Shown: in pieces, positions 18,035 through 31,340 of the stretch
How the letters are laid out: each line of letters opens with the position of its first letter
Position numbering within the stretch: the stretch's first letter is position 1
Assembly (NCBI RefSeq): GCF_008831285.2
Contig: NC_045140.1
Span: 19,902,370-19,962,369 of the forward strand
Direction of reading: 5' to 3'
Length of the DNA: 60,000 bases
Source of the DNA: Nymphaea colorata
Taxonomy: Eukaryota; Streptophyta; Magnoliopsida; Nymphaeales; Nymphaeaceae
The notes under the pieces: generated by a model
What the model was told of the DNA's origin: nothing
Seen by the model: only the letters and a program-made list of their open reading frames with translations
The model's database searches: none
Position numbers and translations under genes: made by a program

Positions 18035-19440
18035 TAAATTGGGGGTTCATATTTTCAAATTAAAATCCACATCCAAAATACAAATCCAACATCCGAGATC
18101 GGATAACATTATACATATTATTTATATCTTTGGTCCTAATCACAAATCCAACATCTTAAACCGGATCAAATCAGACATTTGATCCAAACCTTAGGTCTAA
18201 ATCCCAAATCCAACATCCGATACCAGATCAGATTAGATCTCTGATCCATGTGCTATCTCCGAATCTCAAATCCAACACTCTAGATTGGATAAGCTCCGAC
18301 CACTGATTCATATTATAGATCCAAATCCGAAACCCAACATTCTAGACCGGATCAGATCAGACTTTTGATCCAGATCTTACGACAAAATCCCAAATCCAAT
18401 GTGAAAGACTCGAAGACATATAAAATAAGATGTTTTCTAATTTCTTGTAAATTCTTTTCAAATCCGTTATGAATTTTTGAAATCATTTCAAGCATATTAC
18501 TTGCCTATATAAAACATTGAAACAATTCTCTAAGTTTACCAAAATTTTGCAGGTTGACTTAAGTTCTTTTGATTTTTTCTTTGAATTTTCTCAATTTCTT
18601 GTCAAATTTTCAAATTTCTTGAATATCATTTCGTGCTTTTCTTAAATATTTGTTAAGTTCTGCACTTTTCAACTTTCAAATTTCTAAATTATATTGGATT
18701 GTTTGATTTTCAAAATGATTTTAAACATGTTCTAAAATGGGGGTTCATATTTTCAAATTGAAATCCACGTCCAAAATAGCAAACCAACATCTCAGAAGGG
18801 ATAACATTATAGTTATACCTATGATTTAGATCTTTGGTCCATTTATGAATCTTTGAAATCATTTCAAAATTATTGCGTTGCCTAAATAAATCTTTGAAAC
18901 CATTATCTTAGCTTTCCAAAAATTTTGCAAAACGATTTCAACAGTTTTTGATTTTCTCAATTTCTTGTGTCATCTTCTTTTTTTTTTTGATTTCTTACTT
19001 TCTTAAATACTTGATACGATCTTCAATTTTTCTTTTGGTTTTGATTCCTTATTTTCTTAAATATTTGTTAAATTCTCAAGTTTCTAAAAGCACTTTTCAA
19101 CTTTCAAGCTTCTAAATTCTACTGAAGTCATTAAAAATAAGAGTTTTTCTAATATCGTGTGAATGCTTTTCAAACCCTTTGTGAATCTTTGAAATCATTT
19201 CAAAATTATTGCTTTGCCTATATAAATAGTTGAATCCATTATCTAATTTTTCGAAAAATTTTGTAAATTGAATTCAAAATCTTTTGTTTTTCTTTGAATG
19301 TTCTTGATTTCTTCTAAGATTTTAAAATTTATTGGATTTGATTTCTTGCTTTTCCTAAATCTTTGTTAAATTCAACAGTTTCTAAAAGCACTTTTCAAAT
19401 TTGAAATTTCTAAATTCGGAAGTCTAAAAAACGATTTCAA
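18035..19440. repeat. Degenerate left edge of the 1276-bp array
   Basis: Diverged, shortened units. GGGGTTCATATTTTCAAATT occurs at about 18039 and 18736, and its counterpart GGTTTCGTATGGTCAAG near 19459, giving spacings of about 700 and 720 rather than 1276. The 62-bp boxes are clear at 18163 and 18225. Array edges usually diverge because homogenisation is weaker there. Confidence 0.8.
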
Positions 19441-22400
19441 AGATGTTCTAAACTAAGGTTTCGTATGGTCAAGTTCAAATCCGCATTCAACGCACCAATC
19501 CGACTTCTAAGACTGGATAAGGCTGAACCTGTGATGTTGATCGTTGGTCCTAATAACAAATCCAACATCTTATGCCGGATCAGATCAGACCTCTGATCTT
19601 GCCTTTTGTTTCGAATCCCAAATCCAACGTCCCATGCTTGATCAGATCAGACCTCTGATCCAAATGTTAGGTCCATCTCTCAAATTCAACACTTTAAATT
19701 GGACCAGATTAGACCTCTGGTCCATTTCTTATATCCAAATTCGAAATCTAACATCGCAAACTAAATAGAGTCAGACTCTTGTTCCAAATCTTCCGACTAA
19801 ATCCCAAATCTAACACCGTAGATAGGAAGACATTAACAATGAGAGTTTTTCTAATTTCTTGTAAATGCTTTTCAAATCCTTTATGAATCTTTGAAATCAT
19901 TTCAAAATCGTTGCTTTTTATATATAAATGTTTGAAAGCATTATCTAAGTTTTCCAAAATTTTGGAAATTGAATTCAAAATCTTTTGATTTTCTCAATTT
20001 CTTGGACGATCTTCAATTTTTTTTTTTTGATTCCTTACTTTCTTAAATATTTGTTAAATTCTCAAGTTTCTTAATGCACTTTTTCAACTTTCAAGTTTCT
20101 AGATTTTTCTAAGTCATTAAAAATGAGAGTTTTTCTAACATCTTGTAAATGATTTTTAAACCCTTTGTGAATCTTTGAAATCAGTTCAAAATTATTGGTT
20201 TGCCTATATAAATCTTTGAAACCAATACCTATGTTTTCCAAAATTTTCACATTCAATTCAAAATCTTTTGATTTTCTCAATTTCTTCTGCGATCTTCAAT
20301 TTTTCATTTGGTTTTGATTCCTTATTTTTGTTAAATATTTGTTAACTTCTCAAGTTTCTAAATGCACTTTTCAAGTACTGAAGTCAATAAAAACGAGAGT
20401 TTTTCTAACATCTTGTAAATGCTTTTCTAACCCTTTGTGAATATCTGATATCATTTCAAAATTATTGCTTTGCCTATATAAATAGTTGAATCCATTATCT
20501 AATTTTTCGAAAAATTTTGTAAACTGAATTCAAAAGCTTTTATTTTTCATTGAGTGTTCTCAATTTCTTTTAAGATTTTAAAATTTATTGGATTTGATTT
20601 CTTGCTTTTCCAAAATATTTGTTAAATTCAACAGTTTCTAAAAGCACTTTTCAACTTTGGAATTTCTAAATTCGGAAGTCTAAAAAACGATTTCAAAGAT
20701 GTTATAAACTAAGGTTTCGTATGGTCAAGTTCAAATTCGCATTCAACGCACCAATCCGACTTCTAAGACTGGATAAGGCTGAACCTGTGATGTTGATCGT
20801 TGGTCCCAATAACAAATCCAACATCTTATGCCGGATCAGATCAGACCTCTGATCTTGCCTTTTGTTTCGAATCCCAAATGCAAGGTCCCATACTTGATCA
20901 GATCAGACCTCTGATCCAAGTGTTAGGTCCATCTCTCAAATTCAACACTTTAAATTGGACCAGATTAGACCTCTGGTCCATTTCTTATATCCAAATTCGA
21001 AATCTAACATCGCATACCAAATAGAATTAGGCTTTTGTTCCAAATCTTCATACTAAATCCCAACTCTAACATCGTAGATAGGAAGACATTAAGAATGCGA
21101 ATTTTTCTAATTTCTTGTAAATGCTTTTCAAATCCTTTATGAAACTTTGAAATCATTTCAAAATCGTTGCTTTGCATATATAAATGTTTGAAAGCATTAT
21201 CTAAGTTTTCCAAAATTTTTGAAATTGAATTCAAAATCTTTTGATTTTCTCAATTTCTTGGACGATCTTCAAATTTTTTTTTTGATTCCTTACTTTCTTA
21301 AAGATTTGTTGAGTTCTCAAGTTTCTGAATGCACTTTTTCAAATTTCAAGTTTCTAGATTTTACTAAGTCATTAAAAATGAGAGCTTTTCTAACATCTTG
21401 TAAATGATTTTTAAACCCTTTGTGAATCTTTGAAATCAGTTCAAAATTATTGGTTTGCCTATATAAATCTTTGAAACCAATACCTTTGTTTTCCAAAATT
21501 TTCACATTCAATTCAAAATCTTTTGATTTTCTCAATTTCTTCTGCGATCTTCAATTTTTCATTTGGTTTTGATTCCTTATTTTTGTTAAATATTTGTTAA
21601 CTTCTCAAGTTTCTAAATGCACTTTTCAACTTTGGAGTTTCTAAATCGTACTGAAGTCAATAAAAACGAGAGTTTTTCTAACATCTTGTAAATGCTTTTC
21701 TAACCCTTTGTGAATCTTTGATATCATTTCAAAATTATTGCTTTGCCTATATAAATAGTTGAATCCATTATCTAATTTTTTTCGAAAAATTTTGTAAATT
21801 GAATTCAAAAGCTTTTATTTTTCTTTGAATGTTCTCGATTTCTATTAAGATTTTAAAATTTATTGGATTTGATTTCTTGCTTTTCCAAAATATTTCTTAA
21901 ATTCAACAGTTTCTAAAAGCACTTTTCAACTTTGGAATTTCTAAATTCGGAAGTCTAAAAAACGATTTCAAAGATGTTCTAAACTAAGGTTTCGTATGGT
22001 CAAGTTCAAATCCGCATTCAACGCACCAATCCGACTTCTAAGACTGGATAAGGCTGAACCTGTGATGTTGATCGTTGGTCCTAATAACAAATCCAACATC
22101 TTATGCCGGATCAGATCAGACCTCTGATCTTGCCTTTTGTTTCGAATCCCAAATGCAACGTCCCATACTTGATCAGATCAGACCTCTGATCCAAATGTTA
22201 GGTCCATCTGTCCAATTCAACACTTTAAATTGGACCAGATTAGACCTCTGGTCCATTTCTTATATCCAAATTCGAAATCTAACATCGCATACCAAACAGA
22301 ATTAGGCTTTTGTTCCAAATCTTCTTACTAAATCCCAACTCTAACATCGTAGATTGGAAGACATTAAGAATGCGAGTTTTTCTAATTTCTTGTAAATGCT

Positions 22401-22604
22401 TTTCAAATCCTTTATGAATCTTTGAAATCATTTCAAAATCGTTGCTTTGCATATATAAATGTTTGAAAGCATTATCTAAGTTTTCCAAAATTTTTGAAAT
22501 TGAATTCAAAAACTTTTGATTTTCTCAATATCTTGGACGATCTTCAATTCTTTTTTTTTTTGATTCCTTACTTTCTTAAATATTTGTTAAATTCTCAAGT
22601 TTCT

Positions 22605-22620
22605 AGATTTTACTAAGTCA
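22605..22620. repeat. Short-type monomer junction (29-bp deletion variant)
   Basis: Here CTCAAGTTTCT joins directly to AGATTTTACTAAG. Long-type units have 29 extra bases, ending in a second CAAGTTTCT. The deletion lies between 9-bp direct repeats CAAGTTTCT, as expected for slippage or recombination. Short-type junctions also occur near 30439, 35513, 38033, 41816 and 45596, explaining the ~1245-bp spacings except at unit 24597, which has a different ~32-bp deletion near 24807. Confidence 0.85.
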
Positions 22621-25600
22621 TTAAAAATGGGAGTTTTTCTAACATCTTGTAAATGATTTTTAAACCCTTTGTGAATCTTTGAAATCAGTTCAAAATTATT
22701 GGTTTGCCTATATAAATCTTTGAAACCAATACCTATGTTTTCCAAAATTTTCACATTCAATTCAAAATCTTTTGATTTTCTCAATTTCTTCTGCGATCTT
22801 CAATTTTTCATTTGGTTTTGATTCCTTATTTTTGTTAAATATTTGTTAACTTCTCAAGTTTCTAAATGCATTTTTCAACTTTCGAGTTTTTAAATCGTAC
22901 TGAAGTAAATAAAAATGAGAGTTTTTCTAACATCTTGTAAATGCTTTTCTAACCCTTTGTGAATCTTTGATATCATTTCAAAATTATTGCTTTGCCTATA
23001 TAAATAGTTGAATCGATTATCTAATTTTTCGAAAAATTTTGTAAATTGAATTCAAAATCTTTTCTTTTTCTTTGAATGTTCTCGATTTCTTCTAAGATTT
23101 TAAAATTTATTGGATTTGATTTCTTGCTTTTCCTAAATCTTTGTTAAATTCAACAGTTTCTAAAAGCACTTTTCAAATTTGAAATTTCTAAATTCGGAAG
23201 TCTAAAAAACGATTTCAAAGATGTTCTAAACTAAGGTTTCGTATGGTCAAGTTCAAATCCGCATTCAACGCACCAATCCGACTTCTAAGACTGGATAAGG
23301 CTGAACCTGTGATGTTGATCGTTGGTCCTAATAACAAATCCAACATCTTATGCCGGATCAGATCAGACCTCTGATCTTGCCTTTTGTTTCGAATCCCAAA
23401 TGCAACGTCCCATACTTGATCAGATCAGACCTCTGATCCAAATGTTAGGTCCATCTGTCAAATTCAACACTTTAAATTGGACCAGATTAGACCTCTGGTC
23501 CATTTCTTATATCCAAATTCGAAATCTAACATCGCATACCAAACAGAATTAGGCTTTTGTTCCAAATCTTCTTACTAAATCCCAACTCTAACATCGTAGA
23601 TTGGAAGACATTAAGAATGCGAGTTTTTCTAATTTCTTGTAAATGCTTTTCAAATCCTTTATGAATCTTTGAAATCATTTCAAAATCGTTGCTTTGCATA
23701 TATAAATGTTTGAAAGCATTATCTAAGTTTTCCAAAATTTTTGAAATAGAATTCAAAAACTTTTGATTTTCTCAATATCTTGGACGATCTTCAATTCTTT
23801 TTTTTTTGATTCCTTACTTTCTTAAATATTTGTTAAATTCTCAAGTTTCATAATGCACTTTTTCAACTTTCAAGTTTCTAGATTTTACTAAGTCAATAAA
23901 AATGAGAGTTTTTCTAACATCTTGTAAATGATTTTTAAACCCTTTGTGAATCTTTGAAATCAGTTCAAAATTATTGGTTTGCCTATATAAATCTTTGAAA
24001 CCAATACCTATGTTTTCCAAAATTTTCACATTCAATTCAAAATCTTTTGATTTTCTCAATTTCTTCTGCGATCTTCAATTTTTCATTTGGTTTTGATTCC
24101 TTATTTTTGTTAAATATTTGTTAACTTCCCAAGTTTCTAAATGCAGTTTTCAACTTTCGAGTTTCTAAATCGTAATTAAGTGAATAAAAATGAAAGTTTT
24201 TCTAACATCTTGTAAATGCTTTTCTAACCCTTTGTGATTCTTTGATATCATTTCAAATTTATTGCTTTGCCTATATAAATAGTTGAATCCATTATCTAAT
24301 TTTTCGAAAAATTTTGTAAATTGAATTCAAAATCTTTTGTTTTTCTTTGAATGTTCTCGATTTCTTCTAAGATTTTAAAATTTATTGGATTTGATTTCTT
24401 GCTTTTCCTAAATCTTTGTTTAATTCAACAGTTTCTAAAAGCACTTTTCAACTTTGAAATTTCTAAATTCGGAAGTCTAAAAAACGATTTCAAAGATGTT
24501 CGAAACTAAGGTTTCGTATGGTCAAGTTCAAATCCGCATTCAACGCACCAATCCGACTTCTAAGACTAGATAAGGCTGAACCTGTGATGTCAATCGTTGG
24601 TCCTAATAACAAATCCAACATCTTATGCCGGATTAGATCAGACCTCTGATCTTGTCTTTTGTTTCGAATCCCAAATCCAACGTCCCATACTTGATCAGAT
24701 CAGACCTCTGATCCAAATGTTAGGTCCATCTCTCAAATTCAACACTTTAAATTGGACCAGATTAGACCTCTGGTCCATTTCTTATATCCAAATTCGAAAT
24801 CTAACATCAAATTTTCATACTAAATCCCAACTCTAACATTGTAGATAGGAAGACATTAAGAATGCGAGTTTTTCTAATTTCTTGTAAATTCTTTTCAAAT
24901 CCTTTATGAATCTTCGAAATCATTTCAAAATCGTTGCTTTGCATATATAAATGTTTGAAAGCATTACCTAAGTTTTCCAAAATTTTTGAAATTGAATTCA
25001 AAATCTTTTGATTTTCTCAATTGCTTGGACGATCTTCAATTTTTTTTTTTGATTCCTTACTTTCTTAAATATTTGTTAAATTCTCAAGTTTCTGAATGCA
25101 CTTTTTCAACTTTCAAGTTTCTAGATTTTACTAAGTCATTAAAAATGAGAGTTTTTCTAACATCTTTTAAATCATTTTTAAACCCTTTGTGAATCTTTGA
25201 AATCAGTTCAAAATTATTGGTTTGCCTATATAAATCTTTGAAACCAATGCTTATGTTTTCCAAAATTTTCACATTCAATTCAAAATCTTTTGATTTTCTC
25301 AATTTCTTCTGCGATCTTCAATTTTTCATTTGGTTTTGATTCCTTATTTTTGTTAAATATTTGTTAACTTCTAAAGTTTCTAAATGCACTTTTCAACTTT
25401 CGAGTTTCTAAATCGTACTCAAGTCAATAAAAATGAGAGTTTTTCTAACATCTTGTAAATGCTTTTCTAACGCTTTGTGAATCTTTGTTATCATTTCAAA
25501 ATTATTGCTTTGCCTATTTTAATAGTTGAATCCATTATCTAATTTTTCGAAAATTTTTGTAAATTGAATTCAAAATCTTTTCTTTTTCTTTGAATGTTCT

Positions 25601-26367
25601 CGATTTCTTCTAAGATTTTAAAATTTATTGGATTTGATTTCTTGCTTTTCCTAAATCTTTGTTAAATTCAACAGTTTCTAAAAGCACTTTTCAAATTTGA
25701 AATTTCTAAATTCGGAAGTCTAAAAAACGATTTCAAAGATGTTCTAAACTAAGGTTTCGTATGGTCAAGTTCAAATCCGCATTCAACGCACCAATCCGAC
25801 TTCTAAGACTGGATAAGGCTGAACCTGTGATGTTGATCGTTGGTCCTAATAACAAATCCAACATCTTATGCCGGATCAGATCAGACCTCTGATCTTGCCT
25901 TTTGTTTCGAATCCCAAATGCAACGTCCCATACTTGATCAGATCAGACCTCTGATCCAAATGTTAGGTCCATCTGTCAAATTCAACACTTTAAATTGGAC
26001 CAGATTAGACCTCTGGTCCATTTCTTATATCCAAATTCGAAATCTAACATCGCATACCAAACAAAATTAGGCTTTTGTTCCAAATCTTCTTACTAAATCC
26101 CAACTCTAACATCGTAGATTGGAAGACATTAAGAATGCGAGTTTTTCTAATTTCTTGTAAATTCTTTTCAAATCCTTTATGAATCTTTGAAATCATTTCA
26201 AAATCGTTGCTTTGCATATATAAATGTTTGAAAGCATTACCTAAGTTTTCCAAAATTTTTGAAATTGAATTCAAAATCTTTTGATTTTCTCAATTTCTTC
26301 AACGATCTTCAAATTTTTTTTTTTTTGATTCCTTACTTTCTTAAAGATTTGTTAAGTTCTCAAGTTT

Positions 26368-26861
26368 CTGAATGCACTTTTTCAACTTTCAAGTTTCTAG
26401 ATTTTACTAAGTCATTAAAAATGAGAGTTTTTCTAACATCTTGTAAATGATTTTTAAACCCTTTGTGAATCTTTGAAATCAGTTCAAAATTATTGGTTTG
26501 CCTATATAAATCTTTGAAACCAATACCTATGTTTTCCAAAATTTTCACATTCAATTCAAAATCTTTTGATTTTCTCAATTTCTTCTGCGATCTTCAATTT
26601 TTAGTTTGGTTTTGCTGAATGCACTTTTTCAACTTTCAAGTTTCTAGATTTTACTAAGTCATTAAAAATGAGAGTTTTTCTAACATCTTGTAAATGATTT
26701 TTAAACCCTTTGTGAATCTTTGAAATCAGTTCAAAATTATTGGTTTGCCTATATAAATCTTTAAAACCAATACCTATGTTTTCCAAAATTTTCACATTCA
26801 ATTCAAAATCTTTTGATTTTCTCAATTTCTTCTGCGATCTTCAATTTTTAGTTTGGTTTTG
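26368..26861. repeat. 247-bp internal tandem duplication in one satellite unit
   Basis: The segment starting CTGAATGCACTTTTTCAAC is present at 26368-26614 and again at 26615-26861. This makes the unit at 25840 about 1523 bp instead of 1276. The junction is TTTAGTTTGGTTTTG|CTGAATGC. Confidence 0.92.
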
Positions 26862-29800
26862 ATTCCTTATTTTTGTTAAATATTTGTTAACTTCTCAAGT
26901 TTCTAAATGCACTTTTCAACTTTCGAGTTTTTAAATCGTACTGAAGTCAATAAAAATGAGAGTTGTTCTAACATCTTGTAAATGCTTTTCTAACCCTTTG
27001 TGAATCTTTGTTATCATTTCAAAATTATTGCTTTGCCTATTTTAATAGTTGAATCCATTATCTAATTTTTCAAAAAATTTTGTAAATTGAATTCAAAATC
27101 TATTGTTTTTCTTTGAATGTTCTCGATTTCTTCTAAGATTTTAAAATTTATTGAATTTGATTTCTTGCTTTTCCTAAATCTTTGTTAAATTCAACAGTTT
27201 CTAAAAGCACTTTTCAACTTTGAAATTTCTAAATTCGGAAGTCTAAAAAACGATTTCAAAGATGTTCTAAACTAAGGTTTCGTATGGTCAAGTTCAAATC
27301 CGCATTCAACGCACCAATCCCACTTCTAAGACTGGATAAGGCTGAACCTGTGATGTTGATCGTTGGTCCTAATAACAAATCCAACATCTTATGCCGGATT
27401 AGATCAGACCTCTGATCTTGTCTTTTGTTTCGAATCCCAAATCCAACGTCCCACACTTGATCAGATGAGACCTCTCATCCAAATGTTAGGTCCATCTCTC
27501 AAATTCAACACTTTAAATTGGACCAGATTAGACCTCTGGTCCATTTCTTATATCCAAATTCGAAATCTAACATCGCATGCCAAATAGAATTAGGCTTTTG
27601 TTCCAAATCTTCATACTAAATCCCAACTCTAACATCGTAGGTAGGAAGACATTAAGAATGCGAGTTTTTCTAATTTCTTGTAAATGCTTTTCAGATCCTT
27701 TATGAATCTTTGAAATCATTTCAAAATCGTTGCTTTGCATATATAAATGTTTGAAAGCATTATCTAAGTTTTCCAAAATTTTTGAAATTGAATTCAAAAT
27801 CTTTTGATTTTCTCAATTTCTTCAACGATCTTCAAATTTTTTTTTTTTTGATTCCTTACTTTCTTAAAGATTTGTTAAGTTCTCAAGTTTCTGAATGCAC
27901 TTTTTCAACTTTCAAGTTTCTAGATTTTACTAAGTCATTAAAAATGAGAGTTTTTCTAACATCTTGTAAATGATTTTTAAACCCTTTGTGAATCTTTGAA
28001 ATCAGTTCAAAATTATTGGTTTGCCTATATAAATCTTTAAAACCAATACCTATGTTTTCCAAAATTTTCACATTCAATTCAAAATCTTTTGATTTTCTCA
28101 ATTTCTTCTGCGATCTTCAATTTTTAGTTTGGTTTTGATTCCTTATTTTTGTTAAATATTTGTTAACTTCTCAAGTTTCTAAATGCACTTTTCAACTTTC
28201 GAGTTTTTAAATCGTACTGAAGTCAATAAAAATGAGAGTTGTTCTAACATCTTGTAAATGCTTTTCTAACCCTTTGTGAATCTTTGTTATCATTTCAAAA
28301 TTATTGCTTTGCCTATTTTAATAGTTGAATCCATTATCTAATTTTTCAAAAAATTTTGTAAATTGAATTCAAAATCTATTGTTTTTCTTTGAATGTTCTC
28401 GATTTCTTCTAAGATTTTAAAATTTATTGAATTTGATTTCTTGCTTTTCCTAAATCTTTGTTAAATTCAACAGTTTCTAAAAGCACTTTTCAACTTTGAA
28501 ATTTCTAAATTCGGAAGTCTAAAAAACGATTTCAAAGATGTTCTAAACTAAGGTTTCGTATGGTCAAGTTCAAATCCGCATTCAACGCACCAATCCGACT
28601 TCTAAGACTCGATAAGGCTGAACCTGTGATGTTGATCGTTGGTCCTAATAACAAATCCAACATCTTATGCCGGATTAGATCAGACATCTGATCTTGTCTT
28701 TTGTTTCGAATCCCAAATCCAACGTCCCACACTTGATCAGATGAGACCTCTCATCCAAATGTTAGGTCCATCTCTCAAATTCAACACTTTAAATTGGACC
28801 AGATTAGACCTCTGGTCCATTTCTTATATCCAAATTCGAAATCTAACATCGCATACCAAATAGAATTAGGCTTTTGTTCCAAATCTTCATACTAAATCCC
28901 AACTCTAACATCGTAGGTAGGAAGACATTAAGAATGCGAGTTTTTCTAATTTCTTGTAAATGCTTTTCAGATCCTTTATGAATCTTTGAAATCATTTCAA
29001 AATCGTTGCTTTGCATATATAAATGTTTGAAAGCATTATCTAAGTTTTCCAAAATTTTTGAAATTGAATTCAAAATCTTTTGATTTTCTCAATTTCTTCA
29101 ACGATCTTCAAATTTTTTTTTTTGATTCCTTACTTTCTTAAATATTTGTTAAATTCTCAAGTTTCTGAATGCACTTTTTCAACTTTCAAGTTTCTAGATT
29201 TTACTAAGTCATTAAAAATGAGAGTTTTTCTAACATCTTGTAAATGATTTTTAAACCCTTTGTGAATCTTTGAAGTCAGTTCAAAATTATTGGTTTGCCT
29301 ATATAAATCTTTGAAACCAATACCTATGTTTTCCAAAATTTTCACATTCAATTCAAAATCTTTTGATTTTCTCAATTTCTTCTGCGATCTTCAATTTTTC
29401 ATTTGGTTTTGATTCCTTATTTTTGTTAAATATTTGTTAACTTCTCAAGTTTCTAAATGCACTTTTCAACTTTCGAGTTTTTAAATCGTACTGAAGTAAA
29501 TAAAAATGAGAGTTTTTCTAACATCTTGTAAATGCTTTTCTAACGCTTTGTGAATCTTTGATATCATTTCAAAATTATTGCTTTGCCTATATAAATAGTT
29601 GAATCGATTATCTAATTTTTCGAAAAATTTTGTAAATTGAATTCAAAATCTTTTCTTTTTCTTTGAATGTTCTCGATTTCTTCTAAGATTTTAAAATTTA
29701 TTGGATTTGATTTCTTGCTTTTCCTAAATCTTTGTTAAATTCAACAGTTTCTAAAAGCACTTTTCAAATTTGAAATTTCTAAATTCGGAAGTCTAAAAAA

Positions 29801-31131
29801 CGATTTCAAAGATGTTCTAAACTAAGGTTTCGTATGGTCAAGTTCAAATCCGCATTCAACGCACCAATCCGACTTCTAAGACTGGATAAGGCTGAACCTG
29901 TGATGTTGATCGTTGGTCCTAATAACAAATCCAACATCTTATGCCGGATCAGATCAGACCTCTGATCTTGCCTTTTGTTTCGAATCCCAAATGCAACGTC
30001 CCATACTTGATCAGATCAGACCTCTGATCCAAATGTTAGGTCCATCTGTCAAATTCAACACTTTAAATTGGACCAGATTAGACCTCTGGTCCATTTCTTA
30101 TATCCAAATTCGAAATCTAACATCGCATACCAAACAGAATTAGGCTTTTGTTCCAAATCTTCTTACTAAATCCCAACTCTAACATCGTAGATTGGAAGAC
30201 ATTAAGAATGCGAGTTTTTCTAATTTCTTGTAAATGCTTTTCAAATCCTTTATGAATCTTTGAAATCATTTCAAAATCGTTGCTTTGCATATATAAACGT
30301 TTGAAAGCATTATCTAAGTTTTCCAAAATTTTTGAAATTGAATTCAAAAACTTTTGATTTTCTCAATATCTTGGACGATCTTCAATTCTTTTTTTTTTTG
30401 ATTCCTTACTTTCTTAAATATTTGTTAAATTCTCAAGTTTCTAGATTTTACTAAGTCATTAAAAATGAGAGTTTTTCTAACATCTTGTAAATGATTTTTA
30501 AACCCTTTGTGAATCTTTGAAATCAGTTCAAAATTATTGGTTTGCCTATATAAATCTTTGAAACCAATACCTATGTTTTCCAAAATTTTCACATTCAATT
30601 CAAAATCTTTTGATTTTCTCAATTTCTTCTGCGATCTTCAATTTTTCATTTGGTTTTGATTCCTTATTTTTGTTAAATATTTGTTAACTTCTCAAGTTTC
30701 TAAATGCATTTTTCAACTTTCGAGTTTTTAAATCGTACTGAAGTAAATAAAAATGAGAGTTTTTCTAACATCTTGTAAATGCTTTTCTAACCCTTTGTGA
30801 ATCTTTGATATCATTTCAAAATTATTGCTTTGCCTATATAAATAGTTGAATCGATTATCTAATTTTTCGAAAAATTTTGTAAATTGAATTCAAAATCTTT
30901 TCTTTTTCTTTGAATGTTCTCGATTTCTTCTAAGATTTTAAAATTTATTGGATTTGATTTCTTGCTTTTCCTAAATCTTTGTTAAATTCAACAGTTTCTA
31001 AAAGCACTTTTCAAATTTGAAATTTCTAAATTCGGAAGTCTAAAAAACGATTTCAAAGATGTTCTAAACTAAGGTTTCGTATGGTCAAGTTCAAATCCGC
31101 ATTCAACGCACCAATCCGACTTCTAAGACTG

Positions 31132-31340
31132 GATAAGGCTGAACCTGTGATGTTGATCGTTGGTCCTAATAACAAATCCAACATCTTATGCCGGATCAGA
31201 TCAGACCTCTGATCTTGCCTTTTGTTTCGAATCCCAAATGCAACGTCCCATACTTGATCAGATCAGACCTCTGATCCAAATGTTAGGTCCATCTGTCAAA
31301 TTCAACACTTTAAATTGGACCAGATTAGACCTCTGGTCCA
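31132..31340. repeat. 62-bp dyad boxes (example from one satellite unit)
   Basis: Boxes start at 31193, 31255 and 31317, exactly 62 bp apart, with a decayed box at 31132 and weaker ones downstream. Each has 7- or 8-bp inverted arms around a 7-nt spacer: GGATCAGA/TCTGATC in the first, GATCAGA/TCTGATC in the second, GGACCAGA/TCTGGTCC in the third. The same arrangement is found in nearly every unit. Confidence 0.9.
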
